Shown one piece after another: positions 52,756-62,807 of a DNA stretch of 64,000 nt. The notes under the pieces were generated by a model. It was not told the origin of the DNA. It made no database searches and saw only the letters and a program-made list of their open reading frames with translations. Source of the DNA: Mycobacterium sp. SMC-2. Its GTDB lineage: Bacteria; Actinomycetota; Actinomycetes; Mycobacteriales; Mycobacteriaceae. The translations under genes and the position numbers were made by a program. The number at the start of each line of letters is the position of its first letter. Position 1 is the first letter of the stretch. The stretch spans positions 5,704,001-5,768,000 of the forward strand of contig NZ_CP079863.1 of the NCBI RefSeq assembly GCF_025263485.1. Reading direction: 5' to 3'.

Positions 52756-54288
52756 CTAACCGTCGCTGACCTCGGTACGGATGCGCTTCTTGTCAATCTT
52801 GCCGCTAGGTAGCACGGGCAGTTCGTCGACGATGACGAGCCGGCGCGGCACCTTGTAGGACGCCAGGTTCTCGCGGACGACTTCCTGGGCCCGGACGAGG
52901 CTGAGCCCAGCGCCGGGCCGGAGCACGACGACAGCGGTGACCGCTTCTCCCCAGCGCGGATCCGGCGTTCCGACCACGGCGCAGCTCACCACCTCGTCGA
53001 GGCCAGACAATACGTCCTCGACCTCGGGCGAGTAGACGTTCTCACCGCCGGTGATGATGACATCCTTTTTCCGGTCAACCAAGTACAGCAGTCCGTGCTC
53101 GTCGAACCGTCCGATATCACCGGTGTGGCACCACCCGTCCCGCAGCGTCGCGAGGGTGGCCGGTTGATCATTCCAGTAACCACGAAACACCGTATCGGCC
53201 CGCACGACGATTTCCCCGGGCTCACCCTGCGTCACGTCGGATCCGTCCTCACCGAGGATGCGCACCGAGATACCCGGAAACGGAAACCCGACCGATCCCA
53301 ACCGGCGTACGCCTGCCGGCGTGTCCGGCGAATGTAATTCACGCGGCAGACTCGACACGATGCATTCGGTTTGGCCGTAGAGGTTGAGAAATCCGGCGTC
53401 TGGCATGGTCTGTATCGCTTGACGCAGCGTTGGCGCAGGCATCGGCGCGGCCGAATAGAGCACCGTGCGCACGTTTTCGAGTCCGGCCTGGGCGCCGCGT
53501 TCGTCCAACAGCGTCTGCAGCATGACCGGGGCCAGGTGCAGCAGGGTGATGCGTTCGGTCTTGGCCAACCCGATCGCTTCACGCGGATCAAACTGCCGTT
53601 GCAGCACCACCGATCCCCCGCGGGCGTGCAGCGCACCGATGATCGCGATCGCGCCGAAGTGAAACATCGGCATGTTGATGAGCGCGCGGTCGTCGCAGCC
53701 GGTGCGCATCTCAGCGTTGGCCGCGAAGGCGATTCGGCACAGCTCCTTCTGCCCGAGCATGCAACACTTCGACGGTCCGGTGGTCCCACTGGTGAAAAGC
53801 AGGCACGCGATGTCGTCGGGCCCCGCCACCAACGGCGGATCCGATGCGACACCTTGGGCGATGAAATCCTCGTACCCCACCATTCCCGACGCGGGCTGCC
53901 CACCGATGGAAACGACCTGGCGAAGTCCGCTCAATTGGGCAGCGCAGTCGTTGACAAGCGGGGCGAATTCCTCATCGCAGAACACGATCGACGGCGTCAC
54001 CCGGCGCAGGGCATCGAGTACTTCTGACTTGGAGAACCGAAAGCTGACCGTTGCCAGCGTGATACCGCTGAGCTGAGTCGCGGCCAGCAACTCGCCGAAT
54101 TCGATACTGTTGCGTCCAAGCACGGCAATCCGGTCCTGGCGTCGAACACCAAGGTCCACCATCGCCGATATCAGTTGAAGACTTCGTTGGCGTAACTCGC
54201 GGTGGGTGACCGCACGCGAGCCGAGCCGGTAGGCGGCAACATCGGGGAACCGCTCGGCGTTGTCGGCGACGATGTCGCCCATCGTCAT
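52756..54288 (-). CDS. Acyl-CoA synthetase (AMP-forming)
   Basis: 510-residue ANL ligase. Motifs FTSGTTGPSKCC (an unusual CysCys after the Lys), YGQTE, CHTGDIG, DRKKDVIITGGENVYSPEVED and the catalytic Lys in PSGKIDKKRI. I chose ATG 54288 because the upstream in-frame region is low in conserved features; ATG 54282 is a close alternative. It activates an unknown acid. Confidence 0.9.
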   Translation of the reverse strand: MTMGDIVADNAERFPDVAAYRLGSRAVTHRELRQRSLQLISAMVDLGVRRQDRIAVLGRNSIEFGELLAATQLSGITLATVSFRFSKSEVLDALRRVTPSIVFCDEEFAPLVNDCAAQLSGLRQVVSIGGQPASGMVGYEDFIAQGVASDPPLVAGPDDIACLLFTSGTTGPSKCCMLGQKELCRIAFAANAEMRTGCDDRALINMPMFHFGAIAIIGALHARGGSVVLQRQFDPREAIGLAKTERITLLHLAPVMLQTLLDERGAQAGLENVRTVLYSAAPMPAPTLRQAIQTMPDAGFLNLYGQTECIVSSLPRELHSPDTPAGVRRLGSVGFPFPGISVRILGEDGSDVTQGEPGEIVVRADTVFRGYWNDQPATLATLRDGWCHTGDIGRFDEHGLLYLVDRKKDVIITGGENVYSPEVEDVLSGLDEVVSCAVVGTPDPRWGEAVTAVVVLRPGAGLSLVRAQEVVRENLASYKVPRRLVIVDELPVLPSGKIDKKRIRTEVSDG

Positions 54289-54605
54289 CCCCGCCTCAGC
54301 TACGAGACGACGCGGTCTCACCCGTGGGGTTGCAGGCCGGGCGGGACTGGTGCCCGCGGGAATGTTGTGCGCTGTGCGGTGATCCCGCGCACCCGGTTCG
54401 CTATCGCCGTGTTGTTGGTCCACAGTTCCTACTGCCGTGAGATATATCGCGTGCGAGCACATCGGATGGAGGTCGGCACATTCGGCGGAATGCAGCTGGC
54501 GTTTGCGCCATGTTGCTTGTAGCGTGCTGGCTGCTCGACGGTTTCCCGACCCCCGCGTCGCCGCAAGTCGCGGTGTGAATCCGAGGACCCTGAAGGGAGC
54601 TGGAA

Positions 54606-55028
54606 GTGGTTGACATCACCGCTGATTCGCAACACACCGACATGGTGAGGCGGCTGTTGAGCCACTTCTCGGCGGGCGACTTCGACCAAGCCATCGCCCT
54701 GTTCTGCGAGGACATCGAAGTGCGGCTGCCATTCCAGGATGAACGCACCGGGTTTTGGTCACATGCCGGTGGTAAAGACAAGGTTCGGCAGCTTTTCGCC
54801 GGGGTGGGCGGTCTGTTCGACCCCCATCCGCTGTACATCGACGAACTCCTTTCGGCAACAGACGGCAAGACCGTGATCGCCAGATATCACGGCGATTTCG
54901 TGGCGCGGAAGACCGGGAAGCCGTACCGGAACTCTTACATCGCCGTGTTCGAATTCGATGATGGCATGATCCGGTCGTGGACTGAGTTCCACAATCCCAT
55001 TGTGCTGGCTGAGGCGTTGCGCCCCTAG
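54606..55028 (+). CDS. SnoaL/NTF2-like protein
   Basis: 140-residue cone-shaped alpha+beta barrel protein of the SnoaL-like family (VRRLLSHFSAGDFDQAIALFCEDIEVRLPF, EFDDGMIRSWTEFHNP). Such proteins isomerise, hydrate or bind polycyclic ketones. The GTG start has GAAGGGAGCTGGAA upstream. It is convergent with the dehydrogenase that ends at 55039. Confidence 0.82.
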   Translation: MVDITADSQHTDMVRRLLSHFSAGDFDQAIALFCEDIEVRLPFQDERTGFWSHAGGKDKVRQLFAGVGGLFDPHPLYIDELLSATDGKTVIARYHGDFVARKTGKPYRNSYIAVFEFDDGMIRSWTEFHNPIVLAEALRP

Positions 55029-55038
55029 GGGGGTGGTG

Positions 55039-56262
55039 CTACGTCGCACGTGTCTCGCGCGGCAGCCCGAGAATGCGCTCCGCGATGATGTTGCGCTGGA
55101 TCTCTGAAGTTCCGGCATAGATGGTGCCCGCCATCGCATTGCACAGGTGAACAGATAGCCACGAGCTGGAATCGTTAGGCGCACCGGCGTCGTCGGCGCG
55201 GTAGAAGCGCATCGGAATGTCACCCTCCCAATACAGAGCGTCACGGCCGAGTATGTCGACCGCCAACCGCGTCGTGGTCTGGTGGTATTCGCTCCAATAC
55301 AGTTTCGATACCGATGCCTCGGGGCCCAGGGTTCCGTCGCGCATGTAGGAGGCAAGGATCTTGTCCCCCATCGCCTTCATCACCGCAACCCCGAGATAGG
55401 CGCGCCCGAGGCGCTCGCGGGTACCGGGCTGTTGGTCGGCGCCGCGCTGCTTGGCCATCTCAAATACCCGCCCCAGCTCGTGGGCGAACAGGATCGGGTT
55501 GACCGCCGCTTCCTCGCCCCGCTCGTGGCTCAGGAGGGAATTGGCCACCCGCCAACCGTCGTTGACTTCGCCCACAACCAGATCCGCCGCGGTGCGCGCG
55601 TCGTTGAAGAAGACCTCGCAGAACTCCTTGGCGCCGTTGAGCATGGTGATCGGTCGAACATCGACACCCGGCTGATCCATCGGCATGAGCAACATGGAGA
55701 TGCCTTTGGTCTTCGGCGCATCCGGCTGGGTGCGCGCCAGCAGGAACATCCAGTTTGCATTGCTCGCGTTTGACGTCCAGATCTTCTGGCCATCGATGTG
55801 CCATTCGTCCCCGTCCAGCGTGGCGCGGGTGCGCAGGCTGGCGAGATCCGAACCCGCCTCGGGCTCGGAGTACCCTTGGCACCACACATCCTCGCCGCTG
55901 ATGATTCGTGGCAGGAAGCGGGACTTCTGATCGTGAGTTCCCCACGCGGCCAGCGTGTTTCCGATGAGCTTGACCGACACGGTATCCCCCGGCGTCCCGA
56001 CAGGGACCCCTGCCCGGGAGAACTCCTCGACAACCACGAGGTGGTCGATTTTGGTCAGGCCGCGCCCGCCGTATTCGACCGGCCAGGTGACGCCGATCAG
56101 TCTGGCTTGCCCGATGAGCCGCCGCCAGCGGCTGACGAACTCGCGCCGCTGCGGTGCCGGGAGGGCGCCGACCCCGGCCCAATCCGCTGGCAGGTTGTCG
56201 TGGAGAAAGGCGCGGACCTCATTACGGAAGCCAGCGGTTTCGCCCGGCCGTTCCTGAGTCAT
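55039..56262 (-). CDS. Acyl-CoA dehydrogenase, large-type subunit
   Basis: 407-residue dehydrogenase with YSEPEAGSDLA, WTSNA, and the terminal AGTSEIQRNIIAERILGLPR. It closely resembles the protein at 10408. The divergent gene at 56352 encodes a small-type dehydrogenase, so the two may form an alpha2beta2 enzyme from one bidirectional promoter region (inference). Confidence 0.92.
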   Translation of the reverse strand: MTQERPGETAGFRNEVRAFLHDNLPADWAGVGALPAPQRREFVSRWRRLIGQARLIGVTWPVEYGGRGLTKIDHLVVVEEFSRAGVPVGTPGDTVSVKLIGNTLAAWGTHDQKSRFLPRIISGEDVWCQGYSEPEAGSDLASLRTRATLDGDEWHIDGQKIWTSNASNANWMFLLARTQPDAPKTKGISMLLMPMDQPGVDVRPITMLNGAKEFCEVFFNDARTAADLVVGEVNDGWRVANSLLSHERGEEAAVNPILFAHELGRVFEMAKQRGADQQPGTRERLGRAYLGVAVMKAMGDKILASYMRDGTLGPEASVSKLYWSEYHQTTTRLAVDILGRDALYWEGDIPMRFYRADDAGAPNDSSSWLSVHLCNAMAGTIYAGTSEIQRNIIAERILGLPRETRAT

Positions 56263-56351
56263 CGATACCCCAAAGCATCCCGTCCAATAATCATCTATAC
56301 ATTAGACTATATTCGCCCTATCGCGGGCCGACGTCGCACGAGGAGGAACCG

Positions 56352-57488
56352 GTGGCCGTGCTTACCGACGACGACCGGATCGAGTTCCGGCTCTGGGTTC
56401 GCGATGGCCTGCAGCGACTGGCTCCGCTGCCGCAGACCCGCAGTCTTGCCGAGTGCGGGCGACGTGCCGACCCTGACCTGGTCAAGAGCCTCGCGGAGCT
56501 GGGCATCTTCGGATTCGCAGTTCCCGAACAGTACGGCGGCGTCGATGCCGGGGCGTCGGGGTTGGCCGCGTTTCTGATCGAGGCGGGGCGCTGCCTGTTG
56601 CCGGTGCCGTATCTAAGCAGTGCCGTGCTCGCTCCCGCTGCGATCCGATGGGCCCAGGCCGAGACACAGTTCGCCGAGTTGCTGGCCGGCATCGCCGAGG
56701 GTGCGGTGCGGGTGGCACTCAGGGTAGGGCCGCTTGATGACGCATCGCCGCGGGTCACCCGGGAGGGCGATGTGTGGCGGCTGACCGGGGACGAGCCGAC
56801 AGTGCTCGAGGCCGACGTGGCCGACTGGTTCATCGTTGCCGCCCACACCGACACCGGTGTCGGGATCTTCGTCGTCGACCGCGCCGACTCCGGGGTTGAG
56901 GTCACCAATCTCGGCTCCCTCGATGTGACCCGGCCGGTGGCGGCCGTGAGCTGGCGACAGGCGCTCGCCGTTCCGCTGGGGCCGATGGGCAATAGCGCGC
57001 CGGCGGGGCCACTGCTGAACCGGCTGCAGGACCTCACACGCTTGGCCGTGGCGGCCGACGCCGTCGGTGGCGCCCAGCACCTGCTCGACATATCGGTCGA
57101 CTACGCCAAGACTCGGATCCAGTTCGGCCGTCCGATCGGCGCGTTCCAGGCCATCAAGCACCGCTGCGCCGATCTATACGTGGCGGTGCAGGCCGCCACC
57201 GCGGCCGTGGAAGCGGCCTTCGAGGGGCTCGACCAGCCGCGGTCGTCGGTGCCGGTGCCGGCAGCCGTTGCCGAGATCACCGCGCTCGAGGCGTACTGGC
57301 AGGCGGTGCGTACCGCCATGCAGATACACGGCGGCCTCGCCCTGACCTGGGAACATGAGATAGGGCTCTACGTGAAGCGGGCCACCGCGTCGCAGCACCT
57401 ATTGGGCAACCCCGACCAGGAACTCGCGCGCCTAACCGACCTGGTGCTCGCCGCAGACTACGACGTGGTGCAAGGACTCATCGGATGA
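56352..57488 (+). CDS. Acyl-CoA dehydrogenase, small-type subunit
   Basis: 378-residue short-class dehydrogenase with RIQFGRPIGAFQAIKH and IHGGLALTWEHEIGLYVKR near the C-terminus. It lacks the TSEIQR tail. It is probably partnered with 55039-56262. The GTG start follows GAGGAGG. The AT-rich divergent region (56285-56320) must hold promoters for both. Confidence 0.87.
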   Translation: MAVLTDDDRIEFRLWVRDGLQRLAPLPQTRSLAECGRRADPDLVKSLAELGIFGFAVPEQYGGVDAGASGLAAFLIEAGRCLLPVPYLSSAVLAPAAIRWAQAETQFAELLAGIAEGAVRVALRVGPLDDASPRVTREGDVWRLTGDEPTVLEADVADWFIVAAHTDTGVGIFVVDRADSGVEVTNLGSLDVTRPVAAVSWRQALAVPLGPMGNSAPAGPLLNRLQDLTRLAVAADAVGGAQHLLDISVDYAKTRIQFGRPIGAFQAIKHRCADLYVAVQAATAAVEAAFEGLDQPRSSVPVPAAVAEITALEAYWQAVRTAMQIHGGLALTWEHEIGLYVKRATASQHLLGNPDQELARLTDLVLAADYDVVQGLIG

Positions 57489-57563
57489 GTGCCCGCGGGC
57501 GCTGGACCGACCTGCAAGGGCGACAGCTATGACCGATCAACGCAATTCGACGAAAGGTGTGCC

Positions 57564-58016
57564 GTGCGCACAATAGAAGGCCCCGACGAACTGCGGTCCC
57601 TGGTGGGCCAAGAGCTCGGCGTCAGTGACTGGTTGGCCGTCGATCAAGACCGGATCAACCTGTTCGCCGACGCCACCGACGACCACCAGTGGATCCACGT
57701 CGATCCGGCGAAGGCCGCCGAAGGGCCGTTCGGCACAACGATCGCCCACGGTTACCTGACTCTGGCATTGCTTCCCCCGTTGATGAACAACATCTTCGAG
57801 GTGACCAACAAACGGATGGGCGTGAACTACGGACTCAATAAAGTCCGATTCCCGGCCCCGCTGCCCGTTGATTCCCTGGTCCGGGTTCGGCTCGGCATCG
57901 CCGCTGTCGAGGACGTGCCCGACGGTGTTCAGGTCGTGTGGCAGGCCACCGTGGAACGTCAGGGTGGTGACAAACCGGTCTGCGTCGCAGAGTCGATCAC
58001 CCGCCTGTACTTCTGA
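57564..58016 (+). CDS. MaoC-like (R)-enoyl-CoA hydratase
   Basis: 150-residue hotdog hydratase. The catalytic Asp/His motif is in FADATDDHQWIHVDP, followed by GPFGTTIAHGYLTLAL. It would hydrate an enoyl-CoA to a (3R)-hydroxyacyl-CoA. GTG 57564 is chosen because GAAAGGTG is upstream and the conserved domain follows. It is the only clear hydratase active site in the window. Confidence 0.9.
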   Translation: MRTIEGPDELRSLVGQELGVSDWLAVDQDRINLFADATDDHQWIHVDPAKAAEGPFGTTIAHGYLTLALLPPLMNNIFEVTNKRMGVNYGLNKVRFPAPLPVDSLVRVRLGIAAVEDVPDGVQVVWQATVERQGGDKPVCVAESITRLYF

Positions 58017-58059
58017 GTGCTCCTGCACCACCGACACCGAAGCCATCAAGGAGGAATAC

Positions 58060-58821
58060 ATGTCAAACCCTGTGCGGCTCGCTGACCGAGTCGCCGTGGT
58101 AACCGGTGCGGGTCAAGGGTTGGGCCGCGCGATCGCGATCCGTTACGCCGCCGAGGGCGCCCGGGTGGCCGTCGTTGACATCAACGAGTCGACGGCGCAG
58201 GGTGTAGCCGACGAGATCACCGCCAGCGGCGGTACGGCGATCGCCATACCCTGTGATGTGTCGCAGCGCCGCGTCGTCAACGACGCCGCGGCGCGCATCG
58301 CCGCCGAGCTGGGAACGATCACAGTGCTGGTCAGCAATGCAGGGCTGACGCGCCCGGCGATGTTGTGGAAAATGACCGACGAGCAGTGGTCCACGGTGCT
58401 CGACATCCACCTCAACGGTTCGTTCTACTGGCTGCAGGCCGTCGTCCCGGGCATGCAGGAAGCCAAGAAGGGCCACATCATCTTCACGACCTCCTCGGCG
58501 GGCATCAACGGGACAATCGGGCAGATCAACTACGCCTCGGCCAAAGCCGCACTGCTGGGCATGACGCGGTCGGCCGCCCGCGAGCTCGCCGCCTACAACA
58601 TCGTCGTCAACGCGGTGGCTCCCGCGGCGGCGACTCCGATGACCGAGAATCTGCGGAGCAACGAGAAACTCAATGACAATTACCTGCAACGGATTCCGTT
58701 GAAGCGGTGGGCCGATCCCGAAGAGATCGCCGGCACCTACGTATTCCTCGCCTCCGACGAGACCGATTACATGACCGGTCAGGTGCTCGCCATCGATGGC
58801 GGCCTGGTGATGGTCCGGTGA
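58060..58821 (+). CDS. SDR, FabG-like 3-oxoacyl/3-hydroxyacyl dehydrogenase
   Basis: 253-residue SDR with TGAGQGLG, SNAG, catalytic YASAK and the AIDGG C-terminus. It follows the MaoC hydratase and could oxidise the (3R)-hydroxyacyl-CoA it makes. AAGGAGGAA precedes the ATG. Confidence 0.9.
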   Translation: MSNPVRLADRVAVVTGAGQGLGRAIAIRYAAEGARVAVVDINESTAQGVADEITASGGTAIAIPCDVSQRRVVNDAAARIAAELGTITVLVSNAGLTRPAMLWKMTDEQWSTVLDIHLNGSFYWLQAVVPGMQEAKKGHIIFTTSSAGINGTIGQINYASAKAALLGMTRSAARELAAYNIVVNAVAPAAATPMTENLRSNEKLNDNYLQRIPLKRWADPEEIAGTYVFLASDETDYMTGQVLAIDGGLVMVR

Positions 58822-58828
58822 GCGGGCA

Positions 58829-59959
58829 ATGAGGCTGGAAGCAACCGACCTCAGCGTCGAGGAACTACGGCTTCGCGACGAAGTCCGCGCCTTTCTGGCG
58901 CAGCGACTTCCCGCCGGCAGCTACGACATCGGCCTCGGCTTCGCCGCCGCCAGCGACCCGGCATTCTCGGCTGACCTGGGTTCGCGGGGATGGCTGGGCA
59001 TGGCGCTGCCCCGCGAGTACGGCGGCGGTGGGCGCACCGCCGTCGAGCGGCTCATCGTGGTCGAGGAGTTACTCGCGGTGGGAGCGCCCGTCGGCTGGCA
59101 CTGGGTCGCGGACCGCCAATCGGGACCCAACATCGCCGCCAACGGCACCGATGAGCAGAAGCGCTACTTCCTGCCGCGCATTGCCAGTGGTGACTTCTCC
59201 TTCGCGATCGGGATGAGCGAACCCGACGCGGGATCGGATCTCGCTTCGGTGCGCACCAAGGCCGTCCAGGTCGGCGGTGGGTGGATGCTCAACGGGACGA
59301 AGATCTGGACCTCGGGCGCCGCCGAGGCCACCCATCTATTGGGGTTGTTCCGCACATCCGAGGACCGCTACCGCGGGCTGACTCAGCTCATCGTCGATCG
59401 CAACGCCGAGGGCCTGACCGCCTCGCCGATCCCGTTCATCGATGGCACCCGCCACTTCTGTGAGGTGTCCTTCGAGGACGTGTTCGTTCCCGATTCAATG
59501 CGATTGGGCGAGGTGGGCGCCGGCTGGGGCCAGAACACCGCCGAGCTCGTGCTGGAACGCGGCGGCGTCGACCGGTGGATGTCGGTGATGCCGGTGCTGC
59601 AGCACTGGGCGGAAAACCTGTACGGCGCGGTGCCCGGGTGGGCACGGGCCGAATTGGGTTCGGTTACCGCACGCTGCTGGGGATTTCACGGATTGTCGCT
59701 GTCGATCGCCCGGGCGGTGGACCGAGGCGAGTCTCCCACCGTGGAGGCTGCCCTGGCCAAGGAGATGGCCACCCGATTCGAGCAGGAATGCATCGAGATC
59801 GTGCTGCGGCATTTCGGGCGCACACCCGAACTGACGTCCTCCGACCCGTATGAGTCGCTGCTCGCCAGGGCTGTCCTCACCGGGCCGGCGTTCACCATCC
59901 GAGGCGGCACCACCGAGATCCTGCGCAACATCATTGCGAAAGCGTTGGTCAAACCATGA
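58829..59959 (+). CDS. Acyl-CoA dehydrogenase, large-type subunit
   Basis: 376-residue dehydrogenase with MSEPDAGSDLAS, WTSGA, and GGTTEILRNIIAKALVKP at the C-terminus. The start lies 7 bases after the SDR stop. The next gene, a smaller dehydrogenase, overlaps it (ATGA), so they probably form one enzyme. Confidence 0.92.
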   Translation: MRLEATDLSVEELRLRDEVRAFLAQRLPAGSYDIGLGFAAASDPAFSADLGSRGWLGMALPREYGGGGRTAVERLIVVEELLAVGAPVGWHWVADRQSGPNIAANGTDEQKRYFLPRIASGDFSFAIGMSEPDAGSDLASVRTKAVQVGGGWMLNGTKIWTSGAAEATHLLGLFRTSEDRYRGLTQLIVDRNAEGLTASPIPFIDGTRHFCEVSFEDVFVPDSMRLGEVGAGWGQNTAELVLERGGVDRWMSVMPVLQHWAENLYGAVPGWARAELGSVTARCWGFHGLSLSIARAVDRGESPTVEAALAKEMATRFEQECIEIVLRHFGRTPELTSSDPYESLLARAVLTGPAFTIRGGTTEILRNIIAKALVKP

Positions 59960-61011
59960 GCCAAACCGTCCATCGCGATTCCGACCTCGTTGGGCTGGTC
60001 CGGGATTATTTCTCCAAGACCTTCACCCCCGAGGTCATCGCCGGCGTCGAACGTGACGGTCCCTCACCACAGCTTTGGCGCTCCGTCGAAGAACTCGGTT
60101 TGCCCCTCGTCGGCATCGACGAGGACAGCGGCGGCTCTGGTGGATCACTGCTAGACCTGCTCGCGGTGATGGAGGGTGCCGGTCGCTATGCGGTGCCCCT
60201 GCCGCTGGCCGAAACCAGCCTCGCTGCCTACCTGTTGGCGCGGGCGGGGGCCGAGTTACCTGCCGGACCGCTTGCCGTCGTACCCGATCCGGGTGAACTC
60301 GCCCTTGCCGGCGGGCGACTGACCGGAACAGCAGCCCATGTTCCCTGGGTGCGTGGCGCCACCCGCATCGTGGCGGTGGTGCCCGATGAATCGGCCCGGG
60401 TACAGGTGGTCTCGATCAACCCCGAGCACCTCGATGTCACCGCGGGAGCCGACCTGGCCGGGATGCCGCGCGACACGATCCGGGCCCTCGACGTCGCGGT
60501 CAACTGCTACCCCGCCGAGACGGGTGTCGACGATGTCCTGCTGCGCGGAGCGCTGCTGCGCGCAGCACAGATGGCCGGTGCGATCACTGCGGTGTTCGAA
60601 CTGACCAAAACCTACGTTGGACAGCGGGTCCAGTTCGGCAAACCGATCGGTATCTTCCAAGCCGTCCAGGCGCACGTCGTGGAACTTGCCCAGGCGTCGG
60701 CGCTGACAGCACTGTCTGTCGACCGGGCCGGGGCCGCCGCCCTTCGGGGGCCAGGGTCGTTTGAGATCGTCGCGACGAAGTCGCTGGCCAACCGCCATGC
60801 CGGCCTGGTGACAAGGGCCGCCCACCAGGCGCACGGCGCGATCGGGATGACGCAGGAGTACTCCCTACAACTGTTTTCACGGCGCCTGCACACCTGGCGT
60901 GGTGACTTCGGCGACGAGACGACGATGAACCTGCGCCTTGGCGCGGCCATAACTGAACGGGGCGGATTGACCTCTGCCGTGACATCCGCCGGTTCCACGA
61001 TCGGAGTTTAA
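59956..61011 (+). CDS. Acyl-CoA dehydrogenase, small-type subunit
   Basis: 351-residue short-class dehydrogenase with RVQFGKPIGIFQAVQAH and HGAIGMTQEYSLQLFSRR. It lacks the TSEIQR tail, as do the other small subunits. It is coupled to the preceding large subunit by a 4-base overlap. Function: desaturation of an acyl-CoA as part of a heteromer. Confidence 0.87.
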   Translation: MSQTVHRDSDLVGLVRDYFSKTFTPEVIAGVERDGPSPQLWRSVEELGLPLVGIDEDSGGSGGSLLDLLAVMEGAGRYAVPLPLAETSLAAYLLARAGAELPAGPLAVVPDPGELALAGGRLTGTAAHVPWVRGATRIVAVVPDESARVQVVSINPEHLDVTAGADLAGMPRDTIRALDVAVNCYPAETGVDDVLLRGALLRAAQMAGAITAVFELTKTYVGQRVQFGKPIGIFQAVQAHVVELAQASALTALSVDRAGAAALRGPGSFEIVATKSLANRHAGLVTRAAHQAHGAIGMTQEYSLQLFSRRLHTWRGDFGDETTMNLRLGAAITERGGLTSAVTSAGSTIGV

Positions 61012-61012
61012 A

Positions 61013-61777
61013 ATGACCCGCAACATCACTGTGAGTACCGACGACCATGTCGCGGTGATCGAGATCAACCGGCCTCCGGCCAACTATTTCGACCGTCAGC
61101 TCATCTGCGAGATCGTAGATGCGACAGGCGAACTGCACGCCCATGGCACACGGGCGATCGTCCTGTGCTCAGAAGGCAAGCATTTCTGCGCCGGGGCGAA
61201 CTTCGCCGATGGCGAGATGGAGGGCGATCGGTCCCGTTCTTCGGGGCTGCTCTACCGCGAGGCGATTCGGTTGTTCGACGCGAAGGTGCCAATCATCGCG
61301 GCGGTGCAGGGCTCCGCCGTCGGCGGAGGCTTGGGGTTGGCCTGCGCAGCCGACTTCAGGGTGGCCACCCCATCGAGCCGGTTCCACGCGAACTTCTCGA
61401 TGTTGGGCTTCCACCAGGGTTTCGGGCTCTCCGAGACGTTGCCCACCATCGTGGGCGCCCAACATGCGATGGACCTGCTCTACACCAGTCGACGCATCGA
61501 TGGTCAGCATGCCTTTGAGATCGGACTGGTCGACCGGCTGGTGCCGGACGCGGAACTGCGGACCGAAGCGCTGAACTGGGCAGCCGAGATCGCGGCGGCC
61601 GCTCCCCTTGCCGTGCAGTCGATCCGGGAAACGCTGCGGGCCCCACTAGCGAACCGTGTTCGCGTGGTGCTGGAGCGTGAGCTCGGTCAACAGCAGAAGC
61701 TGTGGGCCACCAACGACAGCAAGATCGGCATCGCCGCCAACCTGGCCCGCGAAAAGGCGGTATTCACCGGTCAGTAG
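61013..61777 (+). CDS. Crotonase-fold protein lacking both hydratase Glu residues
   Basis: 254-residue crotonase with CAGANFADGEM and GSAVGGGLGLACAAD. At the hydratase Glu144 and Glu164 positions it has Gly and Phe. It starts 1 base after the dehydrogenase stop and ends the operon. An isomerase, dehalogenase-like or C-C lyase role is possible; the reaction is not known. Confidence 0.85.
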   Translation: MTRNITVSTDDHVAVIEINRPPANYFDRQLICEIVDATGELHAHGTRAIVLCSEGKHFCAGANFADGEMEGDRSRSSGLLYREAIRLFDAKVPIIAAVQGSAVGGGLGLACAADFRVATPSSRFHANFSMLGFHQGFGLSETLPTIVGAQHAMDLLYTSRRIDGQHAFEIGLVDRLVPDAELRTEALNWAAEIAAAAPLAVQSIRETLRAPLANRVRVVLERELGQQQKLWATNDSKIGIAANLAREKAVFTGQ

Positions 61778-61799
61778 CGGCGGCGCGTACCGGCGCCGG

Positions 61800-62807
61800 T
61801 CACAGCATCTCGAATGCGGCGTCCACCTCATCGCCATCCAAAAATGCGCTGCCGACGACTTCGGTGAGCGCTTGGTGACCACCGAGAAGTGCGTCCAACG
61901 CGGCGGCGCGCTCGACGTATCGGTGAATGTCGCTTTCCCTTGTCAGGCCGATCGCACCGAACACCTGCACCGCGTGGCGCATCAGCACCGCTTGCGCGTG
62001 CCCGGCGCGGATCTTGGCGATCAGCGCCGCCCACACCTCTGCGTCGCTTCCCGCGACCGCGTAGGCGTTGTCGAGCACCGCTCGGGCACCGGCCATGGCT
62101 ACGTAGGCCTCCGAAAGCCGGTGGCGGACAGCCTGAAAGGAGCCGATCGGACGTCCGAACTGGACCCGGGCCGCGGCGTGCGAGGTCACCAGGTTAAGTG
62201 CGGTGTCACAAACCCCGAGGATCTCAGCCGCCAAGGCGCGCCGTCCTGCCGCCACGGCGCGATCCCACTGCGCTGCCGCGCAGATGGCCTCAACGTCCTT
62301 CGGCACGACGGCGGTCACGATACGCCAGCCGCTGTCGAAGTCGAAGCCCCCCAGGGACTCGGCCGACACGCACAAGTCGGCGGCTGTCAGCGCAATGAGT
62401 CCCACTGCTCCACCGGGCAGCGTCGCGGCGATCACGGCCTCGTCGATGTCGGTGAGCGACCCGAGGCTCAGCCCGACGATCGGCTCGTCGCAGCGCAGCG
62501 CCACCGATCCCTGCGGTGGATGCGGATAAATGACCGCCCGACGCCGGCCGGTCGGCAATACCTCGGACAGCTCTGCCAGCATGACGTCGTCCAACGCGCG
62601 CGAGGATGCCAGTGCCCGACCGTGTTCGGTGAAAAGCAGCGTGACGGCGGTGGCGGGATCCTCGGCCAGAACCTCGGCCCAGCCCAGCTCGGCGAGCAGC
62701 GGCGCGATGTCCTGGGCCCCGGTCCGCTTTTCGAAGAGCTCACGCAGCGACGCGGCAATCTCCTCGCGGGTGGCGGCGTCGAATCCCGATGTCTGTACGG
62801 CGCTCAC
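61800..62807 (-). CDS. Acyl-CoA dehydrogenase, small-type subunit
   Basis: 335-residue short-class dehydrogenase. It has RVQFGRPIGSFQAVRH and FGAIGLTRESDIHRYVERA near the end. GTG 62807 overlaps the stop of the large subunit gene (GTGA). It is the second half of the fourth dehydrogenase pair. Confidence 0.85.
   Translation of the reverse strand: MSAVQTSGFDAATREEIAASLRELFEKRTGAQDIAPLLAELGWAEVLAEDPATAVTLLFTEHGRALASSRALDDVMLAELSEVLPTGRRRAVIYPHPPQGSVALRCDEPIVGLSLGSLTDIDEAVIAATLPGGAVGLIALTAADLCVSAESLGGFDFDSGWRIVTAVVPKDVEAICAAAQWDRAVAAGRRALAAEILGVCDTALNLVTSHAAARVQFGRPIGSFQAVRHRLSEAYVAMAGARAVLDNAYAVAGSDAEVWAALIAKIRAGHAQAVLMRHAVQVFGAIGLTRESDIHRYVERAAALDALLGGHQALTEVVGSAFLDGDEVDAAFEML

Noticed and set aside
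61789..61800. ACCGGCGCCGGT 12-bp palindrome between convergent genes
   Set aside because: It overlaps the stop of the minus-strand gene and is too short for a stable terminator; noted only.
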